A stretch of 64,000 nt of DNA from Azospirillum picis (GCF_017876115.1 NZ_JAGINO010000002.1:372001-436000), one strand, 5' to 3'. Positions 8,405 to 17,884 are shown, counted from the stretch's first letter. Numbers and translations: made by a program. Notes: generated from the letters alone by a model not told the origin.

Positions 8405-9397
8405 CTATCCCCACAGCTCCGGCGCCGGCGGCTGCAGGACGGCGCCGTCATAGACCAGCCCCGGCTCCCGGTCCCTGGCCAGCAGCAGCGGGCCGTCGAG
8501 GTCGACCCAGCGTGCGCCCTGCCCGGCCAGCACCGCCGGGGCCATGGCGAGCGAGGTCGCGACCATGCAGCCGACCATCACCTCGAAGCCGGAGGCGCGG
8601 GCGGCCCGGGTCATCGCCAGCGCCTCCGTCAGCCCGCCGGTCTTGTCCAGCTTGACGTTCACCACCCGGTAGAGCCCGCGCAGCCGCTCCAGCGACTCCA
8701 GGCCGTGACAGGATTCGTCGGCCCCGAGCGGCACCGGGCAGTCGATCCCGCGCAGCGCCTCGTCCCGGCCGGCGGGCAGCGGCTGCTCGATCATCTCGAC
8801 GCCGAGGCCGGCGAGGACCGGCGCGAAGCGGTGCAACTGGTCGAGTGTCCAGCCCTCGTTGGCATCCACCACCAGCCGGGCGGCCGGGGCGGCGGCGCGG
8901 ACGGCGGCCACGCGCTCCAGGTCGCCGTCGCCGGTCAGCTTCATCTTCAGCAACGGATGGCGGGCCGCCCGGCCGCGCGCCGCTTCGGCCATCGCCGCCG
9001 GCTCGTCGACGCTCAGCGTGTAGCAGGTGACCAGCGGCTCCGGCGGACGGTCCAGCCCGGCCAAGCGCCAGACCGGCATGCCCGAGCGCTTGGCCTCCAG
9101 ATCCCAGAGCGCACAGTCCAGCGCATTGCGCGCTGCTCCCGGAGCCATCGCCCGCGACAGCGCCTGCCGGTCCAGCCCGCCGGCTACCGCCTCGGCCATC
9201 GCCTCCAACGCCGCCGCCACGCCGTCGACGCTCTCGCCATAGCGGGCATAGGGCACGCATTCGCCGCGCCCGCGGTGTTCGCCGTCCGAGACCTCCGCCA
9301 CCACGACATGGGCTTCGGTCTTCGCCCCGCGCGAGATGCGGAAGGCGCCGCGGATGGGGAAGGCTTCGCGGCTGACGGTCAGGCGGATGGCGGACAT
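8405..9397 (-). CDS. Dipeptide epimerase, enolase superfamily (L-Ala-D/L-Glu type)
   Basis: A 330-aa member of the muconate lactonizing subgroup. It shows the KMKL catalytic Lys pair region (LLKMKLTGDGD, about 180), metal ligands at VVDANEGW, IEQPLP and GADESCHG, and the second catalytic Lys in VNVKLDKTGG. This pattern is typical of L-Ala-D/L-Glu epimerases that recycle murein dipeptides. Exact dipeptide preference cannot be read from sequence. Its stop lies 13 nt from the end of the convergent phhB. Confidence 0.86.
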   Translation of the reverse strand: MSAIRLTVSREAFPIRGAFRISRGAKTEAHVVVAEVSDGEHRGRGECVPYARYGESVDGVAAALEAMAEAVAGGLDRQALSRAMAPGAARNALDCALWDLEAKRSGMPVWRLAGLDRPPEPLVTCYTLSVDEPAAMAEAARGRAARHPLLKMKLTGDGDLERVAAVRAAAPAARLVVDANEGWTLDQLHRFAPVLAGLGVEMIEQPLPAGRDEALRGIDCPVPLGADESCHGLESLERLRGLYRVVNVKLDKTGGLTEALAMTRAARASGFEVMVGCMVATSLAMAPAVLAGQGARWVDLDGPLLLARDREPGLVYDGAVLQPPAPELWG

Positions 9398-9545
9398 GGC
9401 ACGGGCACCCAGAATCGGAACGGGGCCGGGAGTGTATCCCGGCCCCGCCCGGCAATGCGACAGGCGCGAACGCGCCGGGCCTTCCCGGAGGATCCGCGGT
9501 TCGAGCGTCTGCGCCCCGGCGGTGGCCCCAACCGCGGTCCCGACG

Positions 9546-10631
9546 CTAGCCCTTTTGGTCCTGGATGATCACGCCGTACCAGCCGAGGCCCTTGTAGGTT
9601 TCGTAGCCGGGGGTCAGGGCGTAGCCGACGAACCTGCCCTTGTCGTCGATATAGTGGCCCATGGTCGCGGCATTGCGGCGCAGCGGCACCGTCTCGGTCA
9701 GCAGGCCGCGGCCGTCGGAGGAGGCGATCACCCGGTGGCGGGCATCGAGCAGCAGGCAGCGCGACCGTTCGCGCTCGCCCTCCTCCAGGCGGACCCCTTC
9801 GACGACCGCCGCGGCCTGCGGCTCCCAATCGAAGAAGATTCCGAGCACGCCGATGGCCTCGCCGTCGGCTTCGCCGTCGCGGCGGATGGCGGTGGCATAG
9901 GTCGCGACGACGCGGTCCTCCAGCGCACGGTTGCGGGCGACGTCACCCACCGTGAACTCGCCGCCGTTGCGGGTGGCCAGCGCTTGGCGGAACCAGGCCT
10001 CGTCCGACACCCGCGAGCCGACGGCGCCGGCATAGCGGTCGGGGCGCCCGTTGGCGATCACCACGCCGTTGCGGTCGGCGATCCACAGGTCGAGATAGAC
10101 GGTGTAGGACTCCAGGATCACGCCGAGCCGGCGCGAGGCATGGCGGCGCGCCTCCGCCGCAGGATCGGCGGCACAATCGACCACCGCGCTGTCGGTCGCC
10201 CACCAGCGCACGTCGCAGGATCGCTCGTAAAGGTTGCGGTCGATGATCTCGATCATGTTGAGCGACAGGTCGGCCAGCCGCTTGCCATGCATCTCCTGCA
10301 CCATGGCGCTGCCGGTGGTGGTGAGATGATCGACGCGGGCGACGATCTCCGAGCGCAGCTCCTTGGTGATGCTGTTGACCTGGGTGGAAATCTCCGAGAC
10401 CTCGTTGGCGACGACGGCGAAGCCGCGCCCGGCGTCGCCGGCCCGTGCCGCCTCGATGAGGGCGTTCATCGCCAGCATCTTGGTGCGCCGGGTGATGTCC
10501 TCGATCAAGGACACCTTCTTGGACGCCACATCCAGCACGCCACGCGACAGTTCGAACAGATCGGTGCCCGCCATGCTCATCGTCTTGTCCCCCGTCTTGA
10601 CCGTCCCTGCCGTCATCCCATCAAAAGCCAT
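9546..10631 (-). CDS. Soluble chemoreceptor-like protein with inverted order (MCP signal then Cache)
   Basis: A 361-aa protein without membrane segments. Residues about 20-95 hold a short MCP hairpin including LAMNALIEAARAGDAGRGFA, the CheA/CheW contact tip, and VVANEVSEIS. Residues about 115-360 form a Cache-like sensor (YTVYLDLWIADRNGVVIA, then AWFRQAL and GVLGIFFDW). Standard receptors have the sensor first and are membrane-bound; here the order is reversed and the protein appears cytosolic. It probably senses an internal ligand or works with another receptor. It lies downstream of the split Aer genes but 334 nt away. Confidence 0.78.
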   Translation of the reverse strand: MAFDGMTAGTVKTGDKTMSMAGTDLFELSRGVLDVASKKVSLIEDITRRTKMLAMNALIEAARAGDAGRGFAVVANEVSEISTQVNSITKELRSEIVARVDHLTTTGSAMVQEMHGKRLADLSLNMIEIIDRNLYERSCDVRWWATDSAVVDCAADPAAEARRHASRRLGVILESYTVYLDLWIADRNGVVIANGRPDRYAGAVGSRVSDEAWFRQALATRNGGEFTVGDVARNRALEDRVVATYATAIRRDGEADGEAIGVLGIFFDWEPQAAAVVEGVRLEEGERERSRCLLLDARHRVIASSDGRGLLTETVPLRRNAATMGHYIDDKGRFVGYALTPGYETYKGLGWYGVIIQDQKG

Positions 10632-10965
10632 GCCAACGGTTGCCGGAGGCCCGTTCCCCGCGCGCCGATCATCATTTCCGCGGCATTCGGCCGCGGGCGG
10701 CGGGTGGGCACCCTGACTCTCGGAAGTAGCGTTCGGTTAAGATGCTGAAACAGCGGGCAAACTGGCGACCGCCTGCTCAACCGTTCGTGGACGCGGCATT
10801 TGTGTTGCCGGAACGTAATATGATTTCTTCAAAAATACGCAACAAAAATGCTGTGAATCTCGAAAAGACGCCAGAACCATTCCGCATCGCAAAAATCCCC
10901 CCATGCCTCATGCACATTCGCCAGGCAGTTGCCTTGCCCGGCGCCGGCTCGCCATCGGGGCGTCG
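10632..10965. other. Gene-free stretch between two chemoreceptor genes
   Basis: This 334-nt stretch lies upstream of the inverted-order receptor and downstream of the membrane MCP. It has an unusually AT-rich centre (about 10800-10890) that could hold the promoter of the downstream gene. I see no clean promoter consensus and no gene. Confidence 0.4.
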
Positions 10966-12276
10966 TCAGGCGACGCGGTGCATTTCCTCCAGAAAATGCT
11001 GGACCTCGCGCGTCAGGCGGTCGGCCTCGGCGGCCATGCGTTCGGAGGCGGCGAACACCTCGTGCGCCGTGCCGCTGGTGCGGCAGGCGGCGTCTGTGAC
11101 CTGCTGGATGTCGTCGGACACCGCACGGGTGCCGACGGCGGCCTGCTCCATGTTGGCGACGATCTCGCGCACCGCCGATCCCTGCTGCTCGATGCCGGCG
11201 CTGATGCCGGCGGCGATCCGGTTGATCGACTGGATGGTGCGGCCGATGCCGACGATGGCGCCCACCGCCTCGTCGGTGGAGGACTGGATGCCGGCGATCT
11301 GCCCGGCGATCTCGCCGGTGGCCATGGCGGTCTGGTCGGCCAGGCGCTTGACCTCCTGCGCCACGACCGCGAAGCCCTTGCCGGCCTCGCCGGCGCGCGC
11401 GGCCTCGATGGTGGCATTCAGCGCCAGAAGGTTGGTCTGGGTGGCGATGTCGTTGATCAGCGTCACCACGTCGCCGACCGTGCGCGCCGCCCCCGACAGG
11501 GTGCCGACCAGCGCGTTCGACCGCTCGGCCTCGCCGGCCGCCGTCTCGGCGACGCGGGCGACCTCGGCGATCTGCCGCGCGATGTCCGAGATCGAGGCCG
11601 ACAGTTCCTCGGTCGCCTCGGCGACGCTGCCGACATTGCCGCCGGTCTGCGCCGCCGATGCGGCGACCGACGAGGCCTTGCCGGTCGCGTGGGTGGCGTC
11701 GGTCTCCATCAGCCGGGCGGACACCTCCAGCCGGTGGGCGGTTTCCGCGACCCCGGTGCAGACGCTCTGGATCTCGCCCTCGAAGCGCACCGTCACTCCG
11801 GCGAAGCCCGTCACCTTCCGCGCGATGCTCTCGGTGGCGGCGTTGATGGTCCGGCTGGCGTGAAGGAAGCCGCCGTTCATGCCGCGCAGCATGATCCGGC
11901 GGAAATACTTGTGCTCCGACACCGCGTGCATCGACGCGGTGGCCTCGCGCACGAAGGCGTCGGTGCGGTCGATGGCGTCGTTGGTGGCATGCATCAGCGC
12001 GCCGAGGCCGCCGCCCTCGCGGATGCCGGTCACCCGCGCCTCGAAGTCGCCGGCGGCGATCGACCGGTTCACCGCCGCCAGCCGCTCCACCACCGCGCCG
12101 ACGCGGCGGAGATGGACCGCCGCCGCCGCCACCGCGGCCAGGGCCAGCACCCCGAGGAGGGCACGCGGGCCGGCGCCGCCAAGGTCGAGGGCGTCGAGGA
12201 CGATCCCCGCCGCCACCGCCGCCGCACAGAGGGCGGTGAGCAGGCCCGCCTTAGAGAGAGAAGACGAATTCGTCAT
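10966..12276 (-). CDS. Methyl-accepting chemotaxis protein, transducer half of a split Aer
   Basis: A 436-aa receptor with two close N-terminal membrane helices (about residues 10-30 and 38-56) and almost no periplasmic loop, so it has no external sensor. A HAMP-like region (about 57-110) is followed by the MCP signalling domain with [20 protein letters not shown]. It overlaps the upstream Aer-type PAS gene by 26 nt on the same strand, and that gene supplies the missing sensor. Bacterial Aer is a single PAS-TM-HAMP-MCP protein, so the pair is best read as an aerotaxis/energy receptor split into two chains. The interaction is inferred. Confidence 0.87.
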   Translation of the reverse strand: MTNSSSLSKAGLLTALCAAAVAAGIVLDALDLGGAGPRALLGVLALAAVAAAAVHLRRVGAVVERLAAVNRSIAAGDFEARVTGIREGGGLGALMHATNDAIDRTDAFVREATASMHAVSEHKYFRRIMLRGMNGGFLHASRTINAATESIARKVTGFAGVTVRFEGEIQSVCTGVAETAHRLEVSARLMETDATHATGKASSVAASAAQTGGNVGSVAEATEELSASISDIARQIAEVARVAETAAGEAERSNALVGTLSGAARTVGDVVTLINDIATQTNLLALNATIEAARAGEAGKGFAVVAQEVKRLADQTAMATGEIAGQIAGIQSSTDEAVGAIVGIGRTIQSINRIAAGISAGIEQQGSAVREIVANMEQAAVGTRAVSDDIQQVTDAACRTSGTAHEVFAASERMAAEADRLTREVQHFLEEMHRVA

Positions 12277-12775
12277 ACCCGATCCCTTTTTCGGCGAGCA
12301 GGGCGACGACGGCGGCGAATCCCGCCTCCATCCCCAGCTTGCGGTCGGCGTGGCCGTTCTCGATTTCCAGCAGCCGGCGATAGAGCGGGACCACCTTGTC
12401 CAGCGCCGACCGCTCCGGCACCCGGCGCGAGGAGTGATAGCCGATCACCCGCCCGTCAGCGTCGAAACTTGGTGTGACATGGGCGAAGACCCAGTAATGG
12501 TCACCGTTGGCGGCCCGGTTGACGACGTAGGCGAAAATCTCCGCCCCGGCCGCCAGCGTGTCCCACAGCAGCTTGAAGACGCAGCGCGGCATGTCCGGAT
12601 GGCGGACGATCGAGTGGGGGGCGCCCATCAGGTCGGCCTCGCTGTATCCGGCGACACGCTGGAACACCCGGTTCGCATAGGTGATCCGACCCTTCAGGTC
12701 GGTCTTCGAGACGATGACTTCGTCCGGGTCGAAGAAGCGTTCCACCCCGGTCAGGGGAACGTCGCGCCGTGCCAT
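12251..12775 (-). CDS. Aer-type PAS domain protein (redox/energy sensor half)
   Basis: A 174-aa soluble protein. Residues about 10-130 closely follow the FAD-binding PAS domain of Aer: [40 protein letters not shown] and a final VPLYRRLLE. No membrane or signalling domain follows. The gene overlaps the next MCP gene by 26 nt, which suggests translational coupling and a shared complex. The last 40 residues are unique and may contact the MCP. Flavin binding is inferred from likeness to Aer. Confidence 0.85.
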   Translation of the reverse strand: MARRDVPLTGVERFFDPDEVIVSKTDLKGRITYANRVFQRVAGYSEADLMGAPHSIVRHPDMPRCVFKLLWDTLAAGAEIFAYVVNRAANGDHYWVFAHVTPSFDADGRVIGYHSSRRVPERSALDKVVPLYRRLLEIENGHADRKLGMEAGFAAVVALLAEKGIGYDEFVFSL

Positions 12776-13157
12776 GTGACTTCAGGCCTCCCGCCCGCAT
12801 CGCGTCCGCAGCGGCGAGAGCGCAGGGCGGGAGACGGACAACCCCTGTCCGGATCGGCGCGCCGCGCGAAAACCCGTAATGCGGGTGCCGCAATCGCCGT
12901 CACTGTAAATTGGTGGAAGCGTTCGCGAAAGACCCTACGGATTGCAACGGTGAAATATCCGACTCCGGATGATCGGCCTGGCCAGCCGACCGGACGGACC
13001 GCCAGGCAGGGTTCTCCAGTTCCGGCCACAGGCCCGGCCTGGAGAAAACTCCGGGCTCCATGGTTTTTCAGGTTTTCCGAGCCCGCCCGTCCGCGGGCGG
13101 AGGCCGGAAAACCTGCTCAAGCGGGCCGGCGCTGCGGGAGGTCGGGCGGACGGGCCT
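12776..13157. other. Gene-free stretch upstream of the split aerotaxis genes
   Basis: This 382-nt stretch should hold the promoter of the PAS-MCP pair. It includes AATGCGGGTGCCGCAA (12878-12893), almost identical to a motif at 14713-14728 upstream of the next gene set. An AT-richer patch follows at 12900-12960. No gene is visible. Confidence 0.4.
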
Positions 13158-14525
13158 TCATTCCGGCGGATAGGGAATGGTCAGCAGGCGTCCGGCCGGC
13201 GGGTTGTCGACCGTCACCACGGTGCCGTCCGGCCAGCGCACCTCGATCTGCTCCACCTGATGCAGCGGCCCCAAGCCGAAATGGGCCACCGGCTCGCCCT
13301 GGCAGAGATAGCCGGACCCGGCGCAGACGACCCGGCGCTGGCGCCGCCCCCCGGCGGTCAGGTCGACCACGGCGCCGCGGGCCGGTGCGCCGAAGGGGGT
13401 CAGCGGCTGCACCCGGAGCCAGCCATTGTGGTTCGCCGCCGGACGGAAGACGGACAGCGGCTGCGCGGTGCCGTCGCCATGGGCCAGCACCAGTTCGAGC
13501 CGGCCGTCGCCGTCGATGTCCATGGCCACCGCGCCGGTGCCCATGCCCTTGGGCTCCGCCGCGTCGCCCGTCTCCAGTTCCTGCCACTGGTCATGGCGCC
13601 AGCCGAACAGCCGGTTGGGCTCGCCATGGGCATGGAAGAACAGCTCCTCGTACCCGTCATTGTCGAAGTCGGCGACGACGACGGTGAAGATGCGTCCGGG
13701 CATCGACAGGTCCGGGCCGGCGGATTCGACGAAACCGCCGCCCATGCGCTGGAGGAACAGGCGCTGCGCCCCGTCCCAGGTGCCGACCAGCAGGTCGAAC
13801 AGCCCATCGCCGTCGGCATCGAGTGCTGCCACCGCGCGGCCCGACGGGCGCGAATCGGCGATCCCGCGCTCCTCGGCGATCTCCTCGAAATTGCCGTCGC
13901 CCAGGTTGCGGAAGAGCTGGTTGGGCCCGCCGTCGTTGACGGTGACCACATCCATGTGGTCGGACACGATGGGAAGCGCCGTGACGCCGCGTGCCGCGCC
14001 GATGGCGTCGAGCCCCGCCTCCTCGGCCCCGTCCTCCAGCCGGCCGCGACGGGTCAGCTCATAGAGCCGGAGCGGCCCGCCGTCGGTCGCCACCAGGAAG
14101 CCGTAGCGGCCATGCCCCCAGCGGTCCAGGGCGGCCACGGCACCGGCCGCGGTGTGGTTGGCAGCCCCGGCGTTGCCGGCCTGCGCGCAGAGGTCGAGCC
14201 AGTGGCTGCCGAAACAGGCGAACAGCCGATCGGCCATGTCCTTGCTGCCGGTGGCGCGGTCGCAGTTGACGACATACAGCTCCTCGCGCCCGTCGCCGTC
14301 GATGTCGGCGGCCGCCAGCCCGAGCGCCGGCCCCGACGGGTCGGCGACCAGCGGGTCGGCGACGTCGACGAGGCGGCCATCCACCCATTTCAACACGAGG
14401 TTGGCGGTGCGGAAGCCCGTCACGACCAGTTCGAGGGCGCCATCGCCGTCGATGTCCGTGACCGCCATCCCGTTCGACTGGCGCGGCGGGTTCTCGACGA
14501 GCAGCGACGAGCAATCCAGGAACAT
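13158..14525 (-). CDS. FG-GAP repeat protein with C-terminal ASPIC/UnbV domain (CRTAC1-like)
   Basis: A 455-aa protein predicted to fold as a seven-bladed beta-propeller. Repeated calcium-type loops are visible: DIDGDGALELVVTG, DIDGDGREELYVVN, DADGDGLFDLLVGT, DFDNDGYEELFF and DIDGDGRLELVLAHG. The C terminus holds an ASPIC/UnbV segment (EVRWPDGTVVTVDNPPAG). These proteins are usually exported, but no signal peptide is seen here. The ATG at 14525 has AGAGGG five bases upstream; a GTG two codons earlier overlaps that site and is less likely. Molecular role unknown. Confidence 0.82.
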   Translation of the reverse strand: MFLDCSSLLVENPPRQSNGMAVTDIDGDGALELVVTGFRTANLVLKWVDGRLVDVADPLVADPSGPALGLAAADIDGDGREELYVVNCDRATGSKDMADRLFACFGSHWLDLCAQAGNAGAANHTAAGAVAALDRWGHGRYGFLVATDGGPLRLYELTRRGRLEDGAEEAGLDAIGAARGVTALPIVSDHMDVVTVNDGGPNQLFRNLGDGNFEEIAEERGIADSRPSGRAVAALDADGDGLFDLLVGTWDGAQRLFLQRMGGGFVESAGPDLSMPGRIFTVVVADFDNDGYEELFFHAHGEPNRLFGWRHDQWQELETGDAAEPKGMGTGAVAMDIDGDGRLELVLAHGDGTAQPLSVFRPAANHNGWLRVQPLTPFGAPARGAVVDLTAGGRRQRRVVCAGSGYLCQGEPVAHFGLGPLHQVEQIEVRWPDGTVVTVDNPPAGRLLTIPYPPE

Positions 14526-14859
14526 CGGCACCCTCTTGTCCGGTGGTCGGTCTTGTCCCGTATCGGTCAGCCGCCGCCACAGCCCATTGGAGCCATTGGC
14601 CTTTCGAGCGGCGTATCCCCGTTGATACCCCGTCCCCGCACCGGCGTAAAGCCGGACGGACGATCAGGGACCGCCTATGCCCGCCAGGGTATGGTGGCCG
14701 CCGCCCGACCGCAATGCGGGTACCGCAAAGCCGGGCGGGCGGCGGTCATGGGGCAAGGCCGCGCCGGATGACGTCCGATCCCGCGCCGGCCCGGCCCGGA
14801 CTGAACCGGCCCGGCCCGGGCCAGCCGGAACGAGCCGGCTCAGGCCGAACCGGTACCGG
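14526..14859. other. Gene-free stretch between the FG-GAP gene and minE
   Basis: About 330 nt without a gene. It contains AATGCGGGTACCGCAA (14713-14728), an imperfect palindrome shared with 12878-12893. The right part (14780-14850) is made of repeated CCGGCCCGG/GAACCGG-type runs that could form secondary structure after minE. Confidence 0.4.
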
Positions 14860-15231
14860 TCAAATCCGCTTCTTCGCGCCGGCGTTGCCGACGGAGCCGC
14901 CGACCGACCGCTTGGCCGCCGCGTGGTCGTTGCCGGGCTTGTCGGCCGCCGGCTTGGCGGCGGAGGCCGCCTTGGCCTGCTCGCGGGCCGGAAGCTCGAT
15001 GTTGACCTCCAGCGTCGAGCAGTCGCCGCCGCGGTCGAGCTTCACCTCGACCTTGTTCTCGTCGATGTTGACGTACTTGGCGATGACCGCCAGCAGCTCC
15101 TGCTGGAGCATCGGCAGATAGTCGGGACCGCTGCGCCCGGCGCGCTCGTGCGCCATGACGATCTGCAGCCGCTCCTTGGCCTGCACCGCCGATGCCCGCG
15201 GGGCCGCGCGGAAGAAGTTGAAGATGCTCAT
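14860..15231 (-). CDS. minE: Cell division topological specificity factor MinE
   Basis: A 123-aa MinE that stimulates MinD ATPase and drives pole-to-pole Min oscillation. The N-terminal helix (MSIFNFF) and the anti-MinCD region AKERLQIVMAHERAG are clear, followed by the dimerisation part (LQQELLAVIAKYVNID, VEVKLDRGGDCSTLEVNIELP). E. coli MinE is 88 aa; the last ~40 residues here are an Ala/Lys/Gly-rich tail. The start overlaps the minD stop as ATGA, so the two are translationally coupled. Confidence 0.94.
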   Translation of the reverse strand: MSIFNFFRAAPRASAVQAKERLQIVMAHERAGRSGPDYLPMLQQELLAVIAKYVNIDENKVEVKLDRGGDCSTLEVNIELPAREQAKAASAAKPAADKPGNDHAAAKRSVGGSVGNAGAKKRI

Positions 15232-16043
15232 GCGCTCCTCCGCAGGAGCCGGCTGAACAGGCCCTTCTTCTGGGGGGTGACGAAGCGGTGGTCGATGTCC
15301 TCGCCGAGGAAGCGGCCGACCGCGTCGGAGTAGGCCAGCCCGGCGTTGGACGCCTCGTCGAGGATCACCGGCATGCCGACGTTGGAGGCGCGCAGCACCG
15401 CCTGGCTTTCCGGGATGACGCCGAGCAGCGGGATCGCCAGGATCTCCAGCACGTCGTCCACCTTCAGCATCTCGCCCTTCTCGACGCGCTCCGGGTCGTA
15501 GCGGGTCAGCAGGAGCTGCTGGGTCACCGGTTCCAGCCCCTGCTCGGCCCGGCGGGACCGCGAGTTCAGCACGCCGAGGATGCGGTCGCTGTCGCGCACC
15601 GACGACACCTCGGGGTTGGTGACGATGATGGCGTGGTCGGCGAAATAGAGCGACATCAGCGCGCCGCGCTCGATGCCGGCCGGGCTGTCGCACAGGATGT
15701 AGTCGAACTCCTTCGACAGCTCGTTCAGCACCTTCTCCACCCCCTCGCGGGTCAGCGCGTCCTTGTCGCGCGTCTGCGAGGTCGGGAGGATGTACAGGTT
15801 CTCGATCCGCTTGTCCTTGATGAGGGCCTGGTTCAGCTTCGCTTCGCCATTGATGACGTTGATGAAGTCGAAGACGACCCGGCGCTCGCAGCCCATCACG
15901 AGGTCGAGGTTGCGCAGACCCACGTCGAAGTCGATGACGACCGTCTTGAAGCCGCGAAGCGCCAGCCCGGTCGCAAAGGCCGCGGACGAGGTCGTCTTGC
16001 CGACACCGCCCTTGCCGGAGGTCATGACGATGATCTTGCTCAA
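15228..16043 (-). CDS. minD: Septum site-determining ATPase MinD
   Basis: A ParA/MinD-type ATPase with deviant Walker A GKGGVGKTT, Walker A' VVIDFDVGLRNLDLVMG and a C-terminal amphipathic membrane-targeting helix (KKGLFSRLLRR). It recruits MinC to the membrane and oscillates with MinE to place the septum at mid-cell. I prefer the TTG at 16043 (MSKIIVMTSGKGG, 271 aa), since GGGAGAGG lies at the right distance and the length then equals other MinD proteins. The ATG at 16058 adds five residues and would put that ribosome site inside the coding region. Confidence 0.95.
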   Translation of the reverse strand: MSKIIVMTSGKGGVGKTTSSAAFATGLALRGFKTVVIDFDVGLRNLDLVMGCERRVVFDFINVINGEAKLNQALIKDKRIENLYILPTSQTRDKDALTREGVEKVLNELSKEFDYILCDSPAGIERGALMSLYFADHAIIVTNPEVSSVRDSDRILGVLNSRSRRAEQGLEPVTQQLLLTRYDPERVEKGEMLKVDDVLEILAIPLLGVIPESQAVLRASNVGMPVILDEASNAGLAYSDAVGRFLGEDIDHRFVTPQKKGLFSRLLRRSA

Positions 16044-16137
16044 CGGAGCCTCTCCCATAATCCCAAAGTTGCCGTCACCGATACGATAGAAATTCCGGGG
16101 ATTGCCGCCCCCGGAGAAGACCCTGTCGCTCGAACCC

Positions 16138-16929
16138 TTAGACGCCCTTCAGCAACTCCATGCTCAGCACGCCCTCGCGCAGGAAAATCTGCACGGCTTT
16201 CTTGTGGAAGTCACTGCCAATGTCTTCACTAACCCGATAGTTGCCTGCGACGGATAGCAGCTCCGCCTCCAGGCTGTGGCAGAAGATGCGGGCGTTGGGA
16301 TCGCCGGAGAAGCCGGCGAGCGCCCGCCCGCGCAGTGCGCCATACACATGGATGTTGCCGTCGGCCAGCAGCTCCGCCCCCGGGGAAACCGAGCTGGCGA
16401 CGATCAGGTCGGTCTTCTCGGCATAGACCCGCATGCCGGAGCGGACCGGCTCGGTCACCATCACCGCCGGGCGGTGCACCACCTCGATCAGCACCTGGGG
16501 CGCCGCCACCGCCGCCCCGCCGGAGGCCGCACCGGAGCCCGGCTGCTCGCCGGCCCGCGGGTCGGGGGCCTTCACCACCTCTTCCAGCCGGGCGGCGCGG
16601 CCCGAGGGCATCGGCGTCAGCCCGACGGCCATCGCCGCCTCGCGCACGCTCTGCGGCCCGCCCTGGAAGCCCACCGGCAGCAGGTGCTGCGCCCTGACCT
16701 GCGCCACGAAGGCGCCGAGATCGAAGACGACGGACTCCGGCAGGTCGTCGAAGTCCAGCACCACCGGCGCGTTGCGGAAGAAGTTCGGTGCCTGGCGCAC
16801 CTTGACGTTCAGCAGGGTAAAGAAATCCGGAGATGCCGGGGCGAAGACCTTCAGCACCATCATGGTGAAGGAATTGCCACGCAACTGGAACGGCACATCC
16901 CGTTCGGCGACCTGACTGGCGCTGCTCAC
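16138..16929 (-). CDS. minC: Septum site-determining protein MinC
   Basis: A 263-aa FtsZ polymerisation inhibitor and first gene of minCDE. The N-terminal FtsZ-binding part (FQLRGNSFTMMVLKVF, VVLDFDDLPES) is joined by a Gly/Ala/Pro linker to a C-terminal beta-helix that binds MinD (VRSGMRVYAEKTDLIVASSVSPGAELLADGNIHVYG is one continuous block about 180-215). I chose the GTG at 16929 (VSSASQVAERDVPF); it has GGGAAGG upstream, and the longer reading to 17079 has an unlikely basic leader. Confidence 0.93.
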   Translation of the reverse strand: MSSASQVAERDVPFQLRGNSFTMMVLKVFAPASPDFFTLLNVKVRQAPNFFRNAPVVLDFDDLPESVVFDLGAFVAQVRAQHLLPVGFQGGPQSVREAAMAVGLTPMPSGRAARLEEVVKAPDPRAGEQPGSGAASGGAAVAAPQVLIEVVHRPAVMVTEPVRSGMRVYAEKTDLIVASSVSPGAELLADGNIHVYGALRGRALAGFSGDPNARIFCHSLEAELLSVAGNYRVSEDIGSDFHKKAVQIFLREGVLSMELLKGV

Positions 16930-17884
16930 CGTAGCCTTCCCGTTCGTTCCCGCCGTCCCATCTGCCGGGCGTCCGCGACGCGCGGCCCGATCGTGCGGAT
17001 GCCGCACGCGAGCACACACCCGCGGCCCGGACCCGCCGGAGGGCCGTCGGCCCCCGACGCCGGCATCTTGGTCAGCCAATCCGCGCCTTCTAGCCGTCAG
17101 CGCCGCTCGCTTTCAAGACTTTCCCGGTATGCCCAGGTGACAATCGAAAGCCAAGCCGTCCATCCCCAGCACCCCCTTCCCATGCCGCCGCGACCCGGCC
17201 ACCGGATAAGGCGGCGAGGTGCGGGCACCGGCCGGAGCCGGCCGGCCGCATGCGGTCGTCCCGCACCGGGCACGGCGGTCGCGACAGGCACGACCGTCGA
17301 CGGCGGCGACGGGCCGGAGAGCGATGGGAACGGGTTGCAGCGAAACGTCCGATTTCCCCCAAGGACGGTCATAGTAATGAATGCCGCCGATAGCGGCAAA
17401 ACCTTTCGGGGGTATCGGCCGGAAGGCCAGCGACCGGACGCCGGCGCCTCTGCGAAAAGGGTTACCATCGCCGCTCCATCGGGATTCCTGCGGCACCCCC
17501 ACCACATCTGGTATGAATATTTTGCGTCGGACGCAATTCTGCCTGACGGCGGACGTTATCACCGGTACAGTCGTGTTGCGTGGCCTCCATCGACGATGAG
17601 GTTCTCTTGCACCTTGTTCCGCCCTCCGGGACCCGCCTGCCCCACCCCGACCGCTCCGGCACCATCCGGCCAGCGAGCGGCGGCCCGGGAAGCGGACTCG
17701 GGCGTGGCGGCACCCCGTGCGCGAGCCCGCATCGCCGGCCCGCACCGGCACATCCGGTTCCGGCACAGCGCCCGGCGGCAGCCCTGACCCACTTCCAGCC
17801 ATGCGGCCGATCGAGCCTCCCCCTGCGGGAGGCTTTTTTTGTGCCCGGAACCGGCGCCACCCCCATCCTTCAAGGAGATGCGAC
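16930..17884. other. Long intergenic region between minC and phoH
   Basis: A gap of about 950 nt between divergent genes. The middle (about 17380-17600) has lower GC than the surroundings. An open frame from 17377 exists but ends in a Pro/Ala/Arg-rich tail with no motif, and I do not call it. A strong intrinsic terminator on the plus strand lies at 17815-17840, just before phoH, implying an upstream plus-strand transcript such as a leader or small RNA. Confidence 0.5.
17815..17840 (+). terminator. Intrinsic terminator upstream of phoH
   Basis: Perfect 7-bp stem GCCTCCC / GGGAGGC with a 5-nt loop and seven T residues. It ends 44 nt before the phoH ATG, so it must stop a transcript that starts in the 17.1-17.8 kb gap. 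Confidence 0.82.

Noticed and set aside
17377-17787. Possible 136-aa gene upstream of phoH
   Set aside because: It has a weak AAGGAC site, but the second half is Pro/Ala/Arg-rich without any motif and looks non-coding. Kept only as part of the terminator finding.
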